NCBI GenBank assembly: GCA_001870995.2
Contig: MLAV02000016.1
Coordinates: 87,100 to 151,099 of the forward strand
Reading direction: 5' to 3'
DNA length: 64,000 bases
From: Chitinophaga sp. CB10
GTDB lineage: Bacteria; Bacteroidota; Bacteroidia; Chitinophagales; Chitinophagaceae
Shown: positions 16,240 through 25,745 of the stretch, one piece after another
Layout of the letters: each line of letters opens with the position of its first letter
Numbering within the stretch: position 1 is the first letter of the stretch
Notes under the pieces: generated by a model
Told to the model about the DNA's origin: nothing
What the model saw: the letters and a program-made list of their open reading frames with translations, nothing else
The model's database searches: none
Made by a program: the position numbers and the translations under genes

Positions 16240-17526
16240 TTATCTCAATACCATCTGCCTGTCGGCATCCAGTCGCAACATAATAAATATCAACATGGTA
16301 AAGGCCAGCAGGGAGCTACCTCCATAACTCACGAGCGGTAGCGGGATACCGATTACCGGCGCCAGACCTATGGTCATAGAGATGTTGATGGCCAGGTGGA
16401 AGAAGATGATACTGGCCACCCCATAGGCGTAGACTCGCGTGAACGTCGATCGCTGTCGCTCCGCGACATGGATTACCCGGAAGAGCAGGGCCACATAAAT
16501 AGCGATGAACAGCACGCTGCCGACGAAGCCGAAATCCTCCCCGATGGTACAGAAGATGAAGTCCGTACTCTGTTCCGGCACGAAGTCGAAACGGGTTTGG
16601 GTGCCTTTGAGGTAACCTTTCCCCCAGAAGCCACCGGAGCCGATCGCGATCATACTCTGGCGGGTGTTGTAAGTAGCTTTCGGGTCGTTTTCCTTACCGA
16701 GCATTACCTCGATGCGGCGTACCTGGTAGTCCTTCAGTACCTTGGTGAAGGCGAAAGGCACGATGAACATTACGAACAGGGAGCAGAAAGCGTAGATACC
16801 GAGGATGACGAGCAGGCGGCTGCGCTTTCGCTTTATTTCCCGCCGGCTGAAATAGATGACCAGCGCCGTTATCACCGAGAAGATGATGAACAGGATCATT
16901 TTATCTACGAGCAGGGCGGAGAGTACCAGCACGATGCCGGAGAAGGCGATTACCAGGAGGACGCCCGGCAGGCCTTCGCGGTACATCACCAGGAAGAAGG
17001 AGAAGTACACCAGCGCCAGGCCGGTTTCCGACTGCAGGATGATAATGCCGGCAGGCACCAGTGCGATGGCTGCGGCGATCAGCCTGGAGCGGAGTTTATT
17101 AAAATCTGTTTCCTGCGAGCTAAGGTATTTGGCGAGGGCCAGGTTGGTACAGAGCTTGGTCAGCTCCGCCGGTTGAAACTGGAAACCTCCCAATACCAGC
17201 CAGGAGTGCGAGCCTTTTACATCCTTACCGATCCCCAACACCAATAGCAACAGTAATATCCCGAACGCATATACGAGGTTGGCCGTGGCAGTAAAGAACT
17301 TACTGTCCGTCAGCCATATGACCGAGGCTACTACAATGGAAATACCGAACCACATCAGCTGCCTGGAATAGTTTTTACTCAGGTGGATGATGTTTTGCCA
17401 GATATTGTCATCTCCTCTGTACTCCGCAGCAAAAATGGACATCAATCCGATGATCACCAATGCCAGGTAGAGGCCAACTATTGGCCAGTCGATCCCTTGC
17501 GTCAATTTGGTTTGCGGGCGGTTCAT
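16240..17526 (-). CDS. rodA: Rod shape-determining peptidoglycan polymerase RodA
   Basis: A 428-residue SEDS-family inner-membrane glycosyltransferase that polymerises lipid II during side-wall growth, working with the transpeptidase PBP2. About ten membrane segments are visible. The family motifs include GFQFQPAELTKL, TRFDFVPEQSTDFIF and the near C-terminal GIPLPLVSYGGSSLL. It is the last gene of the mreBCD-mrdA-rodA operon, 36 bases after mrdA, and is followed by a strong terminator. Confidence 0.95.
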   Translation of the reverse strand: MNRPQTKLTQGIDWPIVGLYLALVIIGLMSIFAAEYRGDDNIWQNIIHLSKNYSRQLMWFGISIVVASVIWLTDSKFFTATANLVYAFGILLLLLVLGIGKDVKGSHSWLVLGGFQFQPAELTKLCTNLALAKYLSSQETDFNKLRSRLIAAAIALVPAGIIILQSETGLALVYFSFFLVMYREGLPGVLLVIAFSGIVLVLSALLVDKMILFIIFSVITALVIYFSRREIKRKRSRLLVILGIYAFCSLFVMFIVPFAFTKVLKDYQVRRIEVMLGKENDPKATYNTRQSMIAIGSGGFWGKGYLKGTQTRFDFVPEQSTDFIFCTIGEDFGFVGSVLFIAIYVALLFRVIHVAERQRSTFTRVYAYGVASIIFFHLAINISMTIGLAPVIGIPLPLVSYGGSSLLAFTMLIFIMLRLDADRQMVLR

Positions 17527-17562
17527 TATCTGTTTATCTGTTTGTGCGTTTACGGGTTATGG

Positions 17563-19497
17563 TTATGGTCTTTTTTTGATAACGGTACTGTTCAGCGAGT
17601 CCAGTTTGGATTTAGCCCTCATGGCTTCCGGAATGGTCACTGTTTCCAGTACGGTTTTGAGGAGTCCTTGTCTTCTCGGATTGGAAGAAATGGAATCTCT
17701 CAGGTATTTCTCGATCATCAGGGAGGCGATTGGCGCGGCGTAGCGGGCGCCGAATCCGGAGCGTTCCACGATCACGCAGATGGCGATCTTAGGATTTTCG
17801 GCCGGTGCAAATGCCACGAACTGAGCGTGGTTCGGCATTTTGGTACGCTTACCGTCTACGATGGCGTAGTTTTCAGCCGTACCGGTTTTACCTCCCATGG
17901 TGATACCGTCGATTTGTGCCACACGGCCGGTACCGCTCTCAATTACGTCCTGCATACCGTGGATTACGGCGCTGTAGGCGGTATCGGAGATGTGGGCCAC
18001 TACGTGGCGCTCCTTGTATTTATCCAGCAGGTGGGTATCATCGTTATCGATGCTTTTCACGAAGTGCGGGATAAAGAAGGAACCTCTGTTGGAGACGATA
18101 CACATGGCGTTGGCCATTTGCAGCGGGGTGGTTTCCACCTCGCCCTGGCCTATGCCGAGGAATACGTTGGTACAGGAGTTCCAGGAGCCTTTGTATTTAG
18201 CGTCGTAGTATTTTTTATCGGGGATGCGGCCGGGTCTTTCGCTGGGGATGTCCACCCCAATTTTATGACCGAAGCCGAAGTTGTTCATATAATCGGCCCA
18301 CTTCTGCATACCGCCTACGCGTATGCCGCCCCATTTGGCAGCGTCCACGCTGAGCCGGTAGGTATGGCTGAAGTAGGAGTTACAGGAGTGCGACAGGGCG
18401 TTGCGCAGGTTGGAGGCGTGCCCGGCGTCGTGGTGTTCGCACTTGATAGGCCGGCCGCAACCATAGTATGCCCCGGTACAGGGGTAGCCGGTACTGGGGG
18501 TGATCACGCCTTCGTCCAGCCCTACGAGCGCGATCATCGGCTTGAAGGTGGACCCTGGCGGGTATTGCGCCTGGATGGCGCGGTTAAACAGCGGCAGGGT
18601 GGTATCCTGGTAGAGGCGGTTGAAGTTGGCACTGCGGAATGAGCCGGTCAGCAGGTTCGGGTCGAAGCTGGGGCCGCTCACCATGGCGAGGATACCGCCA
18701 TCGGATGGATCGATGGCTACGATGCTGCCTATCTTGCCGTGCATGAGCTTTTCACCGAATGCCTGTAATTCTATATCCAGGGTGAGACGTAAATTCTTCC
18801 CGGCGACGGCGGCGCTGTCAAACTCACCATTCTCGTACGGGCCCTGCGGGCGGTTAAGATTGTCCTTCACGAGGTACTGTATCCCGCGTTGACCCATCAA
18901 TACGCTTTCGTAGGTTTTCTCCAGCCCTGTAAAGCCGAGGTAATCCCCGGAGTTATAGGAAACGTAGTTGGAATCTTTCAGCATGGCAGGGGAAATCTCT
19001 GCGATATAGCCGAGTATATTGGCGCCCGCACCGTAGGGGTAGGAGCGAATCTGGCGTGGTATCAGCTCAAAGCCGGGCTGGAAGAGGTACATGCTTTCCT
19101 GGAGCTGCCCGTATATTTCGGCGGGCAGCAGGGATTGGAAAACGGATTGCCTCACCGGACCGTTTTTCTTGATACAGTCGGCGATTTTCTTTTTGAACTC
19201 TTCCTTATCGATTTTGAGGATGGTGCACAGGTAGGCGGTATCGATGTTCTTCACGCTCCTGGGGGTTACTACCAGGTCGTACAGCACATCGTTACTGAGT
19301 ATGGCTCTCCCTTTGCGGTCGTAGATGATACCGCGGCTCGGGTAAACCACCTTTCTGAGTACGGCGTTGGCATCCGCGAGTTTCGCGTATTTCTTTTCCA
19401 CCACCTGCAGAAAGAACAGTCGGACAATGATAATAGACATCATGCCGAGTATAATCAATTGAATTACTCTTCTCCTGGGCTGATTAAAAACAGACAT
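17563..19497 (-). CDS. mrdA: Penicillin-binding protein 2 (elongation transpeptidase)
   Basis: A 644-residue class B PBP. One N-terminal membrane anchor (about 12-32) is followed by the pedestal domain starting YPSRGIIYDRKGR. The transpeptidase motifs are Ser316-TFK, Ser371-Cys-Asn and Lys537-Thr-Gly. Between the first two motifs is a cluster C340, C347, C353, H355/H356 and H359, in the region where E. coli PBP2 binds zinc, so a zinc site of altered ligands is plausible. It cross-links side-wall peptidoglycan together with RodA, encoded next. Confidence 0.95.
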   Translation of the reverse strand: MSVFNQPRRRVIQLIILGMMSIIIVRLFFLQVVEKKYAKLADANAVLRKVVYPSRGIIYDRKGRAILSNDVLYDLVVTPRSVKNIDTAYLCTILKIDKEEFKKKIADCIKKNGPVRQSVFQSLLPAEIYGQLQESMYLFQPGFELIPRQIRSYPYGAGANILGYIAEISPAMLKDSNYVSYNSGDYLGFTGLEKTYESVLMGQRGIQYLVKDNLNRPQGPYENGEFDSAAVAGKNLRLTLDIELQAFGEKLMHGKIGSIVAIDPSDGGILAMVSGPSFDPNLLTGSFRSANFNRLYQDTTLPLFNRAIQAQYPPGSTFKPMIALVGLDEGVITPSTGYPCTGAYYGCGRPIKCEHHDAGHASNLRNALSHSCNSYFSHTYRLSVDAAKWGGIRVGGMQKWADYMNNFGFGHKIGVDIPSERPGRIPDKKYYDAKYKGSWNSCTNVFLGIGQGEVETTPLQMANAMCIVSNRGSFFIPHFVKSIDNDDTHLLDKYKERHVVAHISDTAYSAVIHGMQDVIESGTGRVAQIDGITMGGKTGTAENYAIVDGKRTKMPNHAQFVAFAPAENPKIAICVIVERSGFGARYAAPIASLMIEKYLRDSISSNPRRQGLLKTVLETVTIPEAMRAKSKLDSLNSTVIKKRP

Positions 19498-19565
19498 GCA
19501 ATTGTTGTAGCTTTTGCAAATTTAAACCTTCAATTGATCCTACGATCAGCCATGTATGTTTTCCG

Positions 19566-20075
19566 TTATTTTCTCGAAAAGAATAACATTTCGTAAAGAA
19601 TAATGAGGAAAAGGCTGGCTGCGGAGGATAAAATAATTTTCAGCAACAGGTATAACGGGTTGGCAAAGCCGAATACTTCCAGTGTGAAGTACAGGGCATG
19701 ATGCAGAAATACCAGGATGGCTGCATAGATCAGGAATTGGGACACGCCCATGCTTGTCATGGACGGGGTTTTCTGGGTGGTTTCGAATCCTCCCTGCGGC
19801 GACAGGATGTTGATAATAAACGGGCGCAGGTAGGCGATGAACACGCATGCTGCGGCGTGCATACCCATGGTATTCATAAACATATCCAGGGAGAGGCCCA
19901 TCAGCAGGCCCAGTAGCATTAAGGCCGGGCGGGGAAGGTTGAAGGGCAGCGCCAGGATAAACAGCATGTAGATATACGGACTAACCAGCTGATGGATCAG
20001 GATTTCGTTCAGGACGAATACCTGTATCAGCAACAGCAGCACAAATCGGATGATATTTCTTAATAAGATACTCAT
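19566..20075 (-). CDS. mreD: Rod shape-determining protein MreD
   Basis: A 169-residue, very hydrophobic inner-membrane protein with four to five transmembrane segments. Sequence alone is weakly diagnostic, but it overlaps the end of mreC by four bases and precedes mrdA, which is the standard MreD position. It belongs to the elongasome scaffold linking MreB to PBP2-RodA. The MGLSLDMFMNTMGMHA segment fits the MreD consensus. Confidence 0.88.
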   Translation of the reverse strand: MSILLRNIIRFVLLLLIQVFVLNEILIHQLVSPYIYMLFILALPFNLPRPALMLLGLLMGLSLDMFMNTMGMHAAACVFIAYLRPFIINILSPQGGFETTQKTPSMTSMGVSQFLIYAAILVFLHHALYFTLEVFGFANPLYLLLKIILSSAASLFLIILYEMLFFSRK

Positions 20076-20959
20076 TTAATCAGCTTGTAAGTCGAGTCTT
20101 CCAACCTTTGTTGTTCGTCTTTCAGCAGGTTCTCGATCACGTAAACGTATTGCAGGTTGTAAAAGTTAGTGGCCAGCTTCAGTTTGACCGGACGAGAGGT
20201 GCTGGATTTATCGCCCTGCATATACCCTACGATATAGCCGATGGGAATATTTTCAGGGAAGAGGGCGGAGAAGCCGCTGGTAACCACGGTATCTCCTTTA
20301 TGCATTTTGGCGCTTTTAGGGATATCGCGGAGGGTAGCGTATTCGGGATCATCGCCATCCCAGTGTACGGAGCCCATTTCCTTACCATTTTGCAGCCTGG
20401 CGCTGATGGATACGGAATTGGATTTGGACAGGAGGGAGAGGATCACCGCATAGTTGTCGCTAACGCTGCGCACCACGCCTACCACGCCGCTGGAGCTGAT
20501 CACGCCCATATTGGGTTTGATGCCCTGTTTGCTGCCGCGGTGGATGGTGATATAGTTCATGGGCTTGTTCAGTGAGTTGTTCACCACTTTTGCCTCTGCG
20601 TAGTAGTATTTGCGGACTTCCGCGCCGATGACCTTGCGGGCGCTGTCATCGCTGTATTTGCGGATAGTGTCGATCCGGACGCCGTTGGCGGTGGATACGC
20701 TGTCGAAACTGCTTGCGAGCGCATTGTGCAGGCGGGTATTTTCAGCTACGAGGCTATCGTTGGTGGCTTTGAGGTGGAAGTAGTATTGGATATTGTTGTA
20801 TTTGTCGTACAGCTTACCGCTAATGTTATTGGCGGAGTTAATGTAGGCGGTCCGCTGAAAGTTGTTGTTTTGAAAGACCAATACAATACAAATCACTTCC
20901 AGCAGCAGAAATAAGAAGAAGTTGAAATATCGCCTTAAGAAAATGATCAGGTTTCGCAC
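20072..20959 (-). CDS. mreC: Rod shape-determining protein MreC
   Basis: A 295-residue protein with a short cytoplasmic N-terminus, a membrane anchor at about 10-28, a coiled coil at about 60-95 and a C-terminal beta domain (ITIHRGSKQGIKPNMGVISS; GVVGVVRSVSDNYAVILSLL) typical of MreC. It is the periplasmic scaffold that activates PBP2-RodA. The stop overlaps the mreD start by four bases, indicating translational coupling. A hairpin lies between mreB and this gene. Confidence 0.94.
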   Translation of the reverse strand: MRNLIIFLRRYFNFFLFLLLEVICIVLVFQNNNFQRTAYINSANNISGKLYDKYNNIQYYFHLKATNDSLVAENTRLHNALASSFDSVSTANGVRIDTIRKYSDDSARKVIGAEVRKYYYAEAKVVNNSLNKPMNYITIHRGSKQGIKPNMGVISSSGVVGVVRSVSDNYAVILSLLSKSNSVSISARLQNGKEMGSVHWDGDDPEYATLRDIPKSAKMHKGDTVVTSGFSALFPENIPIGYIVGYMQGDKSSTSRPVKLKLATNFYNLQYVYVIENLLKDEQQRLEDSTYKLIK

Positions 20960-20971
20960 AAGCGCGCTAAA

Positions 20972-21028
20972 ATTTTGAGATGTATTGATTTAGGGTAACA
21001 GGGTTACCGTTACCCTAAATCTCAAAAT
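20972..21028 (-). promoter_or_regulatory. Intercistronic hairpin between mreB and mreC
   Basis: A perfect 12-bp stem (20988-20999 with 21009-21020), with an outer 8-bp pairing (20972-20979 with 21021-21028) across a bulge on one side only. It lacks a long T tract, so it looks more like an attenuator, RNA-processing site or mRNA-stability element that sets MreB above MreC than a full terminator. Confidence 0.55.
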
Positions 21029-21032
21029 AGGT

Positions 21033-22055
21033 TTATTGCATCAGGAACGGATATTTACCCACATGCTTCAGTGCGATGCCGGTACCTCTTACTACAGCGC
21101 GCAGCGGATCGTCCGCTACATGCACGGGCAGCTTGATTTTTTGGGCAAGGCGTTTATCCAGGCCGCGCAGCAGCGCACCGCCACCGGTCAGGTAAAGTCC
21201 TCTGCGGTAAATATCTGATGCCAGCTCCGGCGGCGTTGTTTCCAGCGCTTTCAGGATGGCTTCCTCAATTTTAAAGATAGATTTGTCCAGCGCTTCGGCG
21301 ATTTCCTGGTAAGATACCATGATCTGTTTAGGAATACCTGTTACCAGGTCACGACCGTTTACCGGGATGTCATCAGGCGGGTTATCCAGCTCTTTAAGGG
21401 CTGACCCGATGTGGATTTTGATTTGCTCAGCGGTTCTTTCCCCGATGAGCAGGGAGTGATAGCGGCGGAGTGCTTCCATAATATCGGCGGTAAACTCGTC
21501 ACCGGCGATACGAATACTTTGATCACAAACAATACCCGCTAACGCGATAACGGAGATACCGGTGGTACCGCCTCCGATATCGATAATCATGTTACCCACC
21601 GGTTCTTCCACGTCAATACCAATACCCAGCGCAGCTGCCATTGGTTCATGTATGAGGTAAACTTCCTTGGCGCCTGCCTGTTCTGCAGAGTCGCGCACGG
21701 CTCTTTTTTCCACCTCCGTGATACTGGAAGGAATGCAGATAACCATTCGCCAGCTTGGAGCAAACAAAGGTTTCTTAGGGTAAATCATTTTTATCAGTTC
21801 CCTGATCATGCCCTCTGCGGCGTTGAAGTCCGCAATTACGCCATCTTTCAGGGGACGTATAGTACGAAGATATTCGTGAGTTTTTTCGTGCATCATCATG
21901 GCCTTCTTACCAACCGCCACAATTTTGCCGCTAGCCCGTTCTATCGCTACAATGGAAGGCTCGTCCACAACCACTTGGTCATTATGTATTATCAGCGTAT
22001 TAGCTGTACCTAGATCAATCGCGATTTCCTGCGTTAAAAAATTAAAAAATCCCAT
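21033..22055 (-). CDS. mreB: Actin-like rod shape protein MreB
   Basis: A 340-residue bacterial actin starting MGFFNFLTQEIAIDLGTANT; the ATG at 22055 is preferred to one 15 bases upstream because MreB proteins begin this way. The phosphate-binding loops are visible (DLGTANTLI; DIGGGTTGISVIAL; the adenosine motif TGGGALLRGLDKRL). It polymerises under the inner membrane and steers the cell-elongation machinery encoded downstream. First gene of the five-gene operon. Confidence 0.96.
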   Translation of the reverse strand: MGFFNFLTQEIAIDLGTANTLIIHNDQVVVDEPSIVAIERASGKIVAVGKKAMMMHEKTHEYLRTIRPLKDGVIADFNAAEGMIRELIKMIYPKKPLFAPSWRMVICIPSSITEVEKRAVRDSAEQAGAKEVYLIHEPMAAALGIGIDVEEPVGNMIIDIGGGTTGISVIALAGIVCDQSIRIAGDEFTADIMEALRRYHSLLIGERTAEQIKIHIGSALKELDNPPDDIPVNGRDLVTGIPKQIMVSYQEIAEALDKSIFKIEEAILKALETTPPELASDIYRRGLYLTGGGALLRGLDKRLAQKIKLPVHVADDPLRAVVRGTGIALKHVGKYPFLMQ

Positions 22056-22407
22056 TGTTGATACGGTCAAAAATTAGAATGCAAAAATGAATAATTCCAA
22101 CGAATATACGATGCAAAAAATGGATATTCCTGCAATAATACGGCTAAATATTAAAAAATCTTATTTGTTGTACAAACGGTATAGTAACTGCTCTCTTTAA
22201 GTACCGATCAATCAGACGGATTTTAATCCCGTTTTAATAATTCCGCGCTAAAATAATGCCTTACTGCTCCGCTTTCTCGTGATATCGACAGCCCTCCCTT
22301 CGCTGCGCCAGTTAACATAGTTGCAGGATATGAGCCTGTGCCCGGCATTCGCCCTTTGCCCGGGGGCAGGAGCGCATGCCGGATCGAAGCTCCTTTTATT
22401 GTGTCAG
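22056..22407. other. Intergenic region between purD and mreB
   Basis: 352 bases without a gene. The right-hand end of the mreB operon starts here, but I find no exact TAnnTTTG box on the minus strand. The left half is AT-rich. Near 22340-22385 a GC-rich imperfect inverted repeat (CCGGCAT with ATGCCGG) without a T tract lies downstream of purD and may be a weak terminator or structured 3' end. No convincing small ORF. Confidence 0.4.
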
Positions 22408-23685
22408 TTAAATAAACTCATAACCAATGTCGCGACGGAAAGTCTTACCCTCAAATGCTATATGGTTGGCTGTTTGAACGGAATGACCCAGGGCCAGTGA
22501 GAGGCTGCTTGCCAGGGAGGTGATGCTCAGTACGCGACCGCCGTTGGTCAATACCTTATCGCCTTCCTGTTTGGTGCCTGCATGGAATACGATCTGGTCT
22601 TTGCCGGGCGCCGGAATACCTGAAATTTCCTTGTTCTTCTCATAAGCCTCAGGATATCCTTTGGATACCAGCATAACGGTGGCGGCTGCACGCTGATCGG
22701 TGAAGATCTGCCGGGAGGCCAGTTTGCCTTCATTTACAGCCACAAAGAGTTCCACCAGGTCGTTCTGTAACCTCGGCATCACTACTTCCGTTTCGGGATC
22801 TCCCATACGACAGTTGTATTCTATCACGAAAGGCTCACCTGCTACATTAATCAGGCCAAAAAATACAAAACCTTTATAAATAATTTTTTCTTTTGACAAG
22901 CCATCAATGGTAGGGCGGATCACCTTATCCTCCACCAGTTTCATAAAGGCGGCATCTGCAAACGGAACGGGGGATACGGCACCCATACCGCCGGTATTCA
23001 GCCCTTTATCGCCCTCGCCGATCCGCTTGTAATCCTTGGCCTCAGGTAGGATTTTATACGTATGGCCATCGGTAATAACGAAAACCGACAGCTCAATGCC
23101 TGTCAGGAACTGCTCAATCACCACTTTCTTGCTCGCATCGCCGAACTTGGCGGCCTTGATCATCTGGGTAAACTCTTCCACCGCCTCGTCGTGGTCGGAG
23201 GTGATGACCACGCCTTTACCGGCAGCCAGGCCGTCGGCTTTCAGCACGATTGGTAAGGAATGCTGCTTAAGGTAGGCGACTCCTTCTTCATAGGTTTCTT
23301 CATTGAACTCCCTGTAGGCGGCGGTAGGGATGTTATGGCGCTGCATGAACAGTTTGGCAAAGGCCTTACTGCCCTCCAGCTGTGCGCCTTCCCTGGAAGG
23401 CCCCATCACCGGGATGTGTTTCAGGGCCTCGTCCTGGCCGAAATAATCGTAAATACCGTTTACCAGCGCCTCTTCGGACCCTGGTACCACCAACTGGATG
23501 TCCTGCTCCAGGCAAAAGCTTTTTATCTTGTCGAATTCGCTCACACCCATGTTCACATTGGTACCGCACTGAGCCGTACCGGCGTTGCCAGGTGCTATAA
23601 ACAGTTTTCCGCAAAGTGGACTTTGCGACATTTTCAGGGCCAGTGCATGTTCCCGACCACCACTTCCTAATAAAAGTATGTTCAT
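22408..23685 (-). CDS. purD: Phosphoribosylamine-glycine ligase
   Basis: A 425-residue ATP-grasp enzyme (GAR synthetase), the second step of de novo purine synthesis, joining phosphoribosylamine and glycine. It begins MNILLLGSGGREHALALKM and carries APGNAGTAQCG, VLKADGLAAGKGV (ATP-grasp lysine loop), GLNTGGMGAVSP and the metal-site ending EYNCRMGDPETEVVMPRL. Length is normal. It stands alone and is not clustered with other pur genes. Confidence 0.96.
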   Translation of the reverse strand: MNILLLGSGGREHALALKMSQSPLCGKLFIAPGNAGTAQCGTNVNMGVSEFDKIKSFCLEQDIQLVVPGSEEALVNGIYDYFGQDEALKHIPVMGPSREGAQLEGSKAFAKLFMQRHNIPTAAYREFNEETYEEGVAYLKQHSLPIVLKADGLAAGKGVVITSDHDEAVEEFTQMIKAAKFGDASKKVVIEQFLTGIELSVFVITDGHTYKILPEAKDYKRIGEGDKGLNTGGMGAVSPVPFADAAFMKLVEDKVIRPTIDGLSKEKIIYKGFVFFGLINVAGEPFVIEYNCRMGDPETEVVMPRLQNDLVELFVAVNEGKLASRQIFTDQRAAATVMLVSKGYPEAYEKNKEISGIPAPGKDQIVFHAGTKQEGDKVLTNGGRVLSITSLASSLSLALGHSVQTANHIAFEGKTFRRDIGYEFI

Positions 23686-23784
23686 AATGAATTAAAAACA
23701 GATGCGAAAGAAAATGCAAAGTAAGAGCAAAAAAACCTCAAAATTTGCCTTTTATAGCATTTTTTTAGGCGAATTCCCGATTTT

Positions 23785-23806
23785 CTTTAACTTGCTCAGG
23801 TTAAAG
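23785..23806. repeat. 7-bp inverted repeat upstream of the peptide transporter
   Basis: CTTTAAC (23785-23791) and GTTAAAG (23800-23806) with an 8-base spacer, in the purD/POT divergent region, 44 bases before the transporter ATG. Its size suits an operator for a dimeric regulator. No TAnnTTTG box was found in this region. Confidence 0.35.
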
Positions 23807-23849
23807 CTTAACAGAACCTTAAAACAATCGACAACAAAACTAACCATTT

Positions 23850-25562
23850 ATGATGCAAACTGCTGTTGCACAAGGACCTGAGACTGCCTCAGAAAAGGGG
23901 CATCCAAAGGGCCTCTCGGTGCTTTTTGCCACGGAAATGTGGGAAAGGTTTAACTTTTATGGTATGAGGGCATTATTGACCCTCTTCCTGGTAAACGCAC
24001 TGCAATTCTCAGAAGCTGAATCATCTTATGCCTATGGCGGGTTCCTGGGACTCTGCTACCTGACGCCTATGCTGGGCGGTTACATCTCCGACCGTTACCT
24101 GGGTAACAGAAACTGTATCCTGCTCGGTGGGTTCATAATGGGGATTGGTCAGCTCCTGATGGTGCTTAGCGCCACGATATACGCCGGCAGCGTGGACACA
24201 GCCCGCCTGGTTATGTGGCTCGCGCTCTTCGTTATCATCTTCGGGAACGGCTTCTTCAAACCTAACATCTCTTCCATGGTAGGCAGCCTGTATCCGAAGA
24301 ACGACAACCGCCTGGATGCGGCCTTCACCATTTTCTACATGGGTATCAACATGGGCGCCTTCCTGGGTATGCTCATCTGCCCTATCCTCGGGGACGTGAA
24401 GCTCACTGACGGCACCCGTGTGGTAAGCGCCTTCAAATGGGGCTTCCTGGCTGCGGGTATAGCCATGTTCCTCGGTACTATCCTGTTCTACTTCCTGAAG
24501 AACAAGTATGTAGTTACCCCTGATGGCAAACCTATCGGCGCCAAGCCTACCTTCAACCCTTCCGCCGTTACTGCTACCGGCGAAGCGGATAAAGCCAAAT
24601 TCTCCACCGGCGCTATCCTGGGTTGCACAGGCCTGCTGATCGCACTGTTCCTGATCTTCCATTTTGTGGCCAACGATCCTAACCCGATCAAATCCTGGAT
24701 CTATCCGTTCATCTATGCGACCGGTATTTCCCTGGCCGTATTGATCCTCACTGATAAATCCATTTCTACCAAAGAAAGACAAAGGATCCTCGTACTCTAC
24801 TTCGTGGCATTCTTCGTAATATTCTTCTGGGCATGTTTTGAGCAGGCCGGTTCTTCCCTGACTTTCATCGCGGATAAACAGACTGACCGCCGCCTGCTGG
24901 GCTGGGATATGCCTCCCAGCTTCATCCAGAACGCCAACTCCATCTTCATCATCATTTTCGCACTGCCTTTCTCTGCGCTGTGGCTGAAGCTCGGCAAAAA
25001 GAACCTGGAGCCTATCTCCCCTGTTAAACAGGCGATAGGTCTGGCCTTACTGTCCCTCGGCTTCCTCATCATCGCCATGCAGGTGAAATCCCTGGAAGGC
25101 GGCGCTAAACTGGGCGTTATCTGGCTTATTATCATGTACCTGTTCCACACGCTCGGAGAGCTGTGCCTGTCGCCGATAGGCCTCTCCCTCGTGGCTAAGC
25201 TGGCGCCGGCCCGTTTCAGCTCCCTGCTGATGGGCGTATGGTTCCTTGCTAACGCTGCCGGCTATGCGCTGGCCGGTACCCTCGGCGCGCTGCTGCCTCC
25301 CAACCCTGACAACTACGCGGATGCCGCTAAGGCCGGCGTAGACCTGCAAGGGGTGCTGAACGGCACGGTGGCTAAAACGCCTGAAATCCTCAGCAAACTG
25401 AATGAACTGAAGCTCTCTGCTTCCTATCCTTCCTTTGCAGGTTTCACGATCCACAACCTCTTCGAATTCTTCATGGTATTCGTTATCCTGCCGGGTACAG
25501 CGGCTGTACTGCTGTTCCTCATTTCTCCATTCCTCAAAAAATGGATGCACGGCGTTAAATAG
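23850..25562 (+). CDS. POT family proton-dependent peptide transporter
   Basis: A 570-residue MFS protein of the POT/PTR family (DtpT-like), taking up di- and tripeptides with protons. The proton-coupling motif ExxERFxYYG appears as EMWERFNFYGMRALL near residue 30. The PTR signature GGYISDRYLGNRN and FTIFYMGINMGAFLG follow, and about 14 membrane segments are visible. The extended loop near 440-500 is common in the family. A terminator follows, then an OPT-family transporter, so two oligopeptide importers of different families are neighbours. Confidence 0.93.
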   Translation: MMQTAVAQGPETASEKGHPKGLSVLFATEMWERFNFYGMRALLTLFLVNALQFSEAESSYAYGGFLGLCYLTPMLGGYISDRYLGNRNCILLGGFIMGIGQLLMVLSATIYAGSVDTARLVMWLALFVIIFGNGFFKPNISSMVGSLYPKNDNRLDAAFTIFYMGINMGAFLGMLICPILGDVKLTDGTRVVSAFKWGFLAAGIAMFLGTILFYFLKNKYVVTPDGKPIGAKPTFNPSAVTATGEADKAKFSTGAILGCTGLLIALFLIFHFVANDPNPIKSWIYPFIYATGISLAVLILTDKSISTKERQRILVLYFVAFFVIFFWACFEQAGSSLTFIADKQTDRRLLGWDMPPSFIQNANSIFIIIFALPFSALWLKLGKKNLEPISPVKQAIGLALLSLGFLIIAMQVKSLEGGAKLGVIWLIIMYLFHTLGELCLSPIGLSLVAKLAPARFSSLLMGVWFLANAAGYALAGTLGALLPPNPDNYADAAKAGVDLQGVLNGTVAKTPEILSKLNELKLSASYPSFAGFTIHNLFEFFMVFVILPGTAAVLLFLISPFLKKWMHGVK

Positions 25563-25584
25563 TAACGGTATCGCATAAAATCAT

Positions 25585-25619
25585 ACAGAAGCCTCGCTGC
25601 GCGGGGCTTCTGTGTTTTA
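25585..25619 (+). terminator. Terminator after the POT transporter
   Basis: A 9-bp perfect stem (25585-25593 with 25605-25613), with extra pairing possible inside the loop, followed by GTTTTAA. Confidence 0.8.
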
Positions 25620-25713
25620 ATACGGCCCTGGCCCCGTAACTCCCGCCGCCCGGCCGATGCCATTCTCCCGCCGCAGCCGTAGATCTCTCCCCCTAAAAAA
25701 ACAGAATACCCGT

Positions 25714-25721
25714 TATATTTG
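25714..25721 (+). promoter_or_regulatory. -7 box of the OPT transporter gene
   Basis: TATATTTG, 24 bases before the ATG at 25746. It overlaps an upstream in-frame start at 25719, which excludes that start. Confidence 0.6.
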
Positions 25722-25745
25722 CCCATACTCATACACAATCAACAT

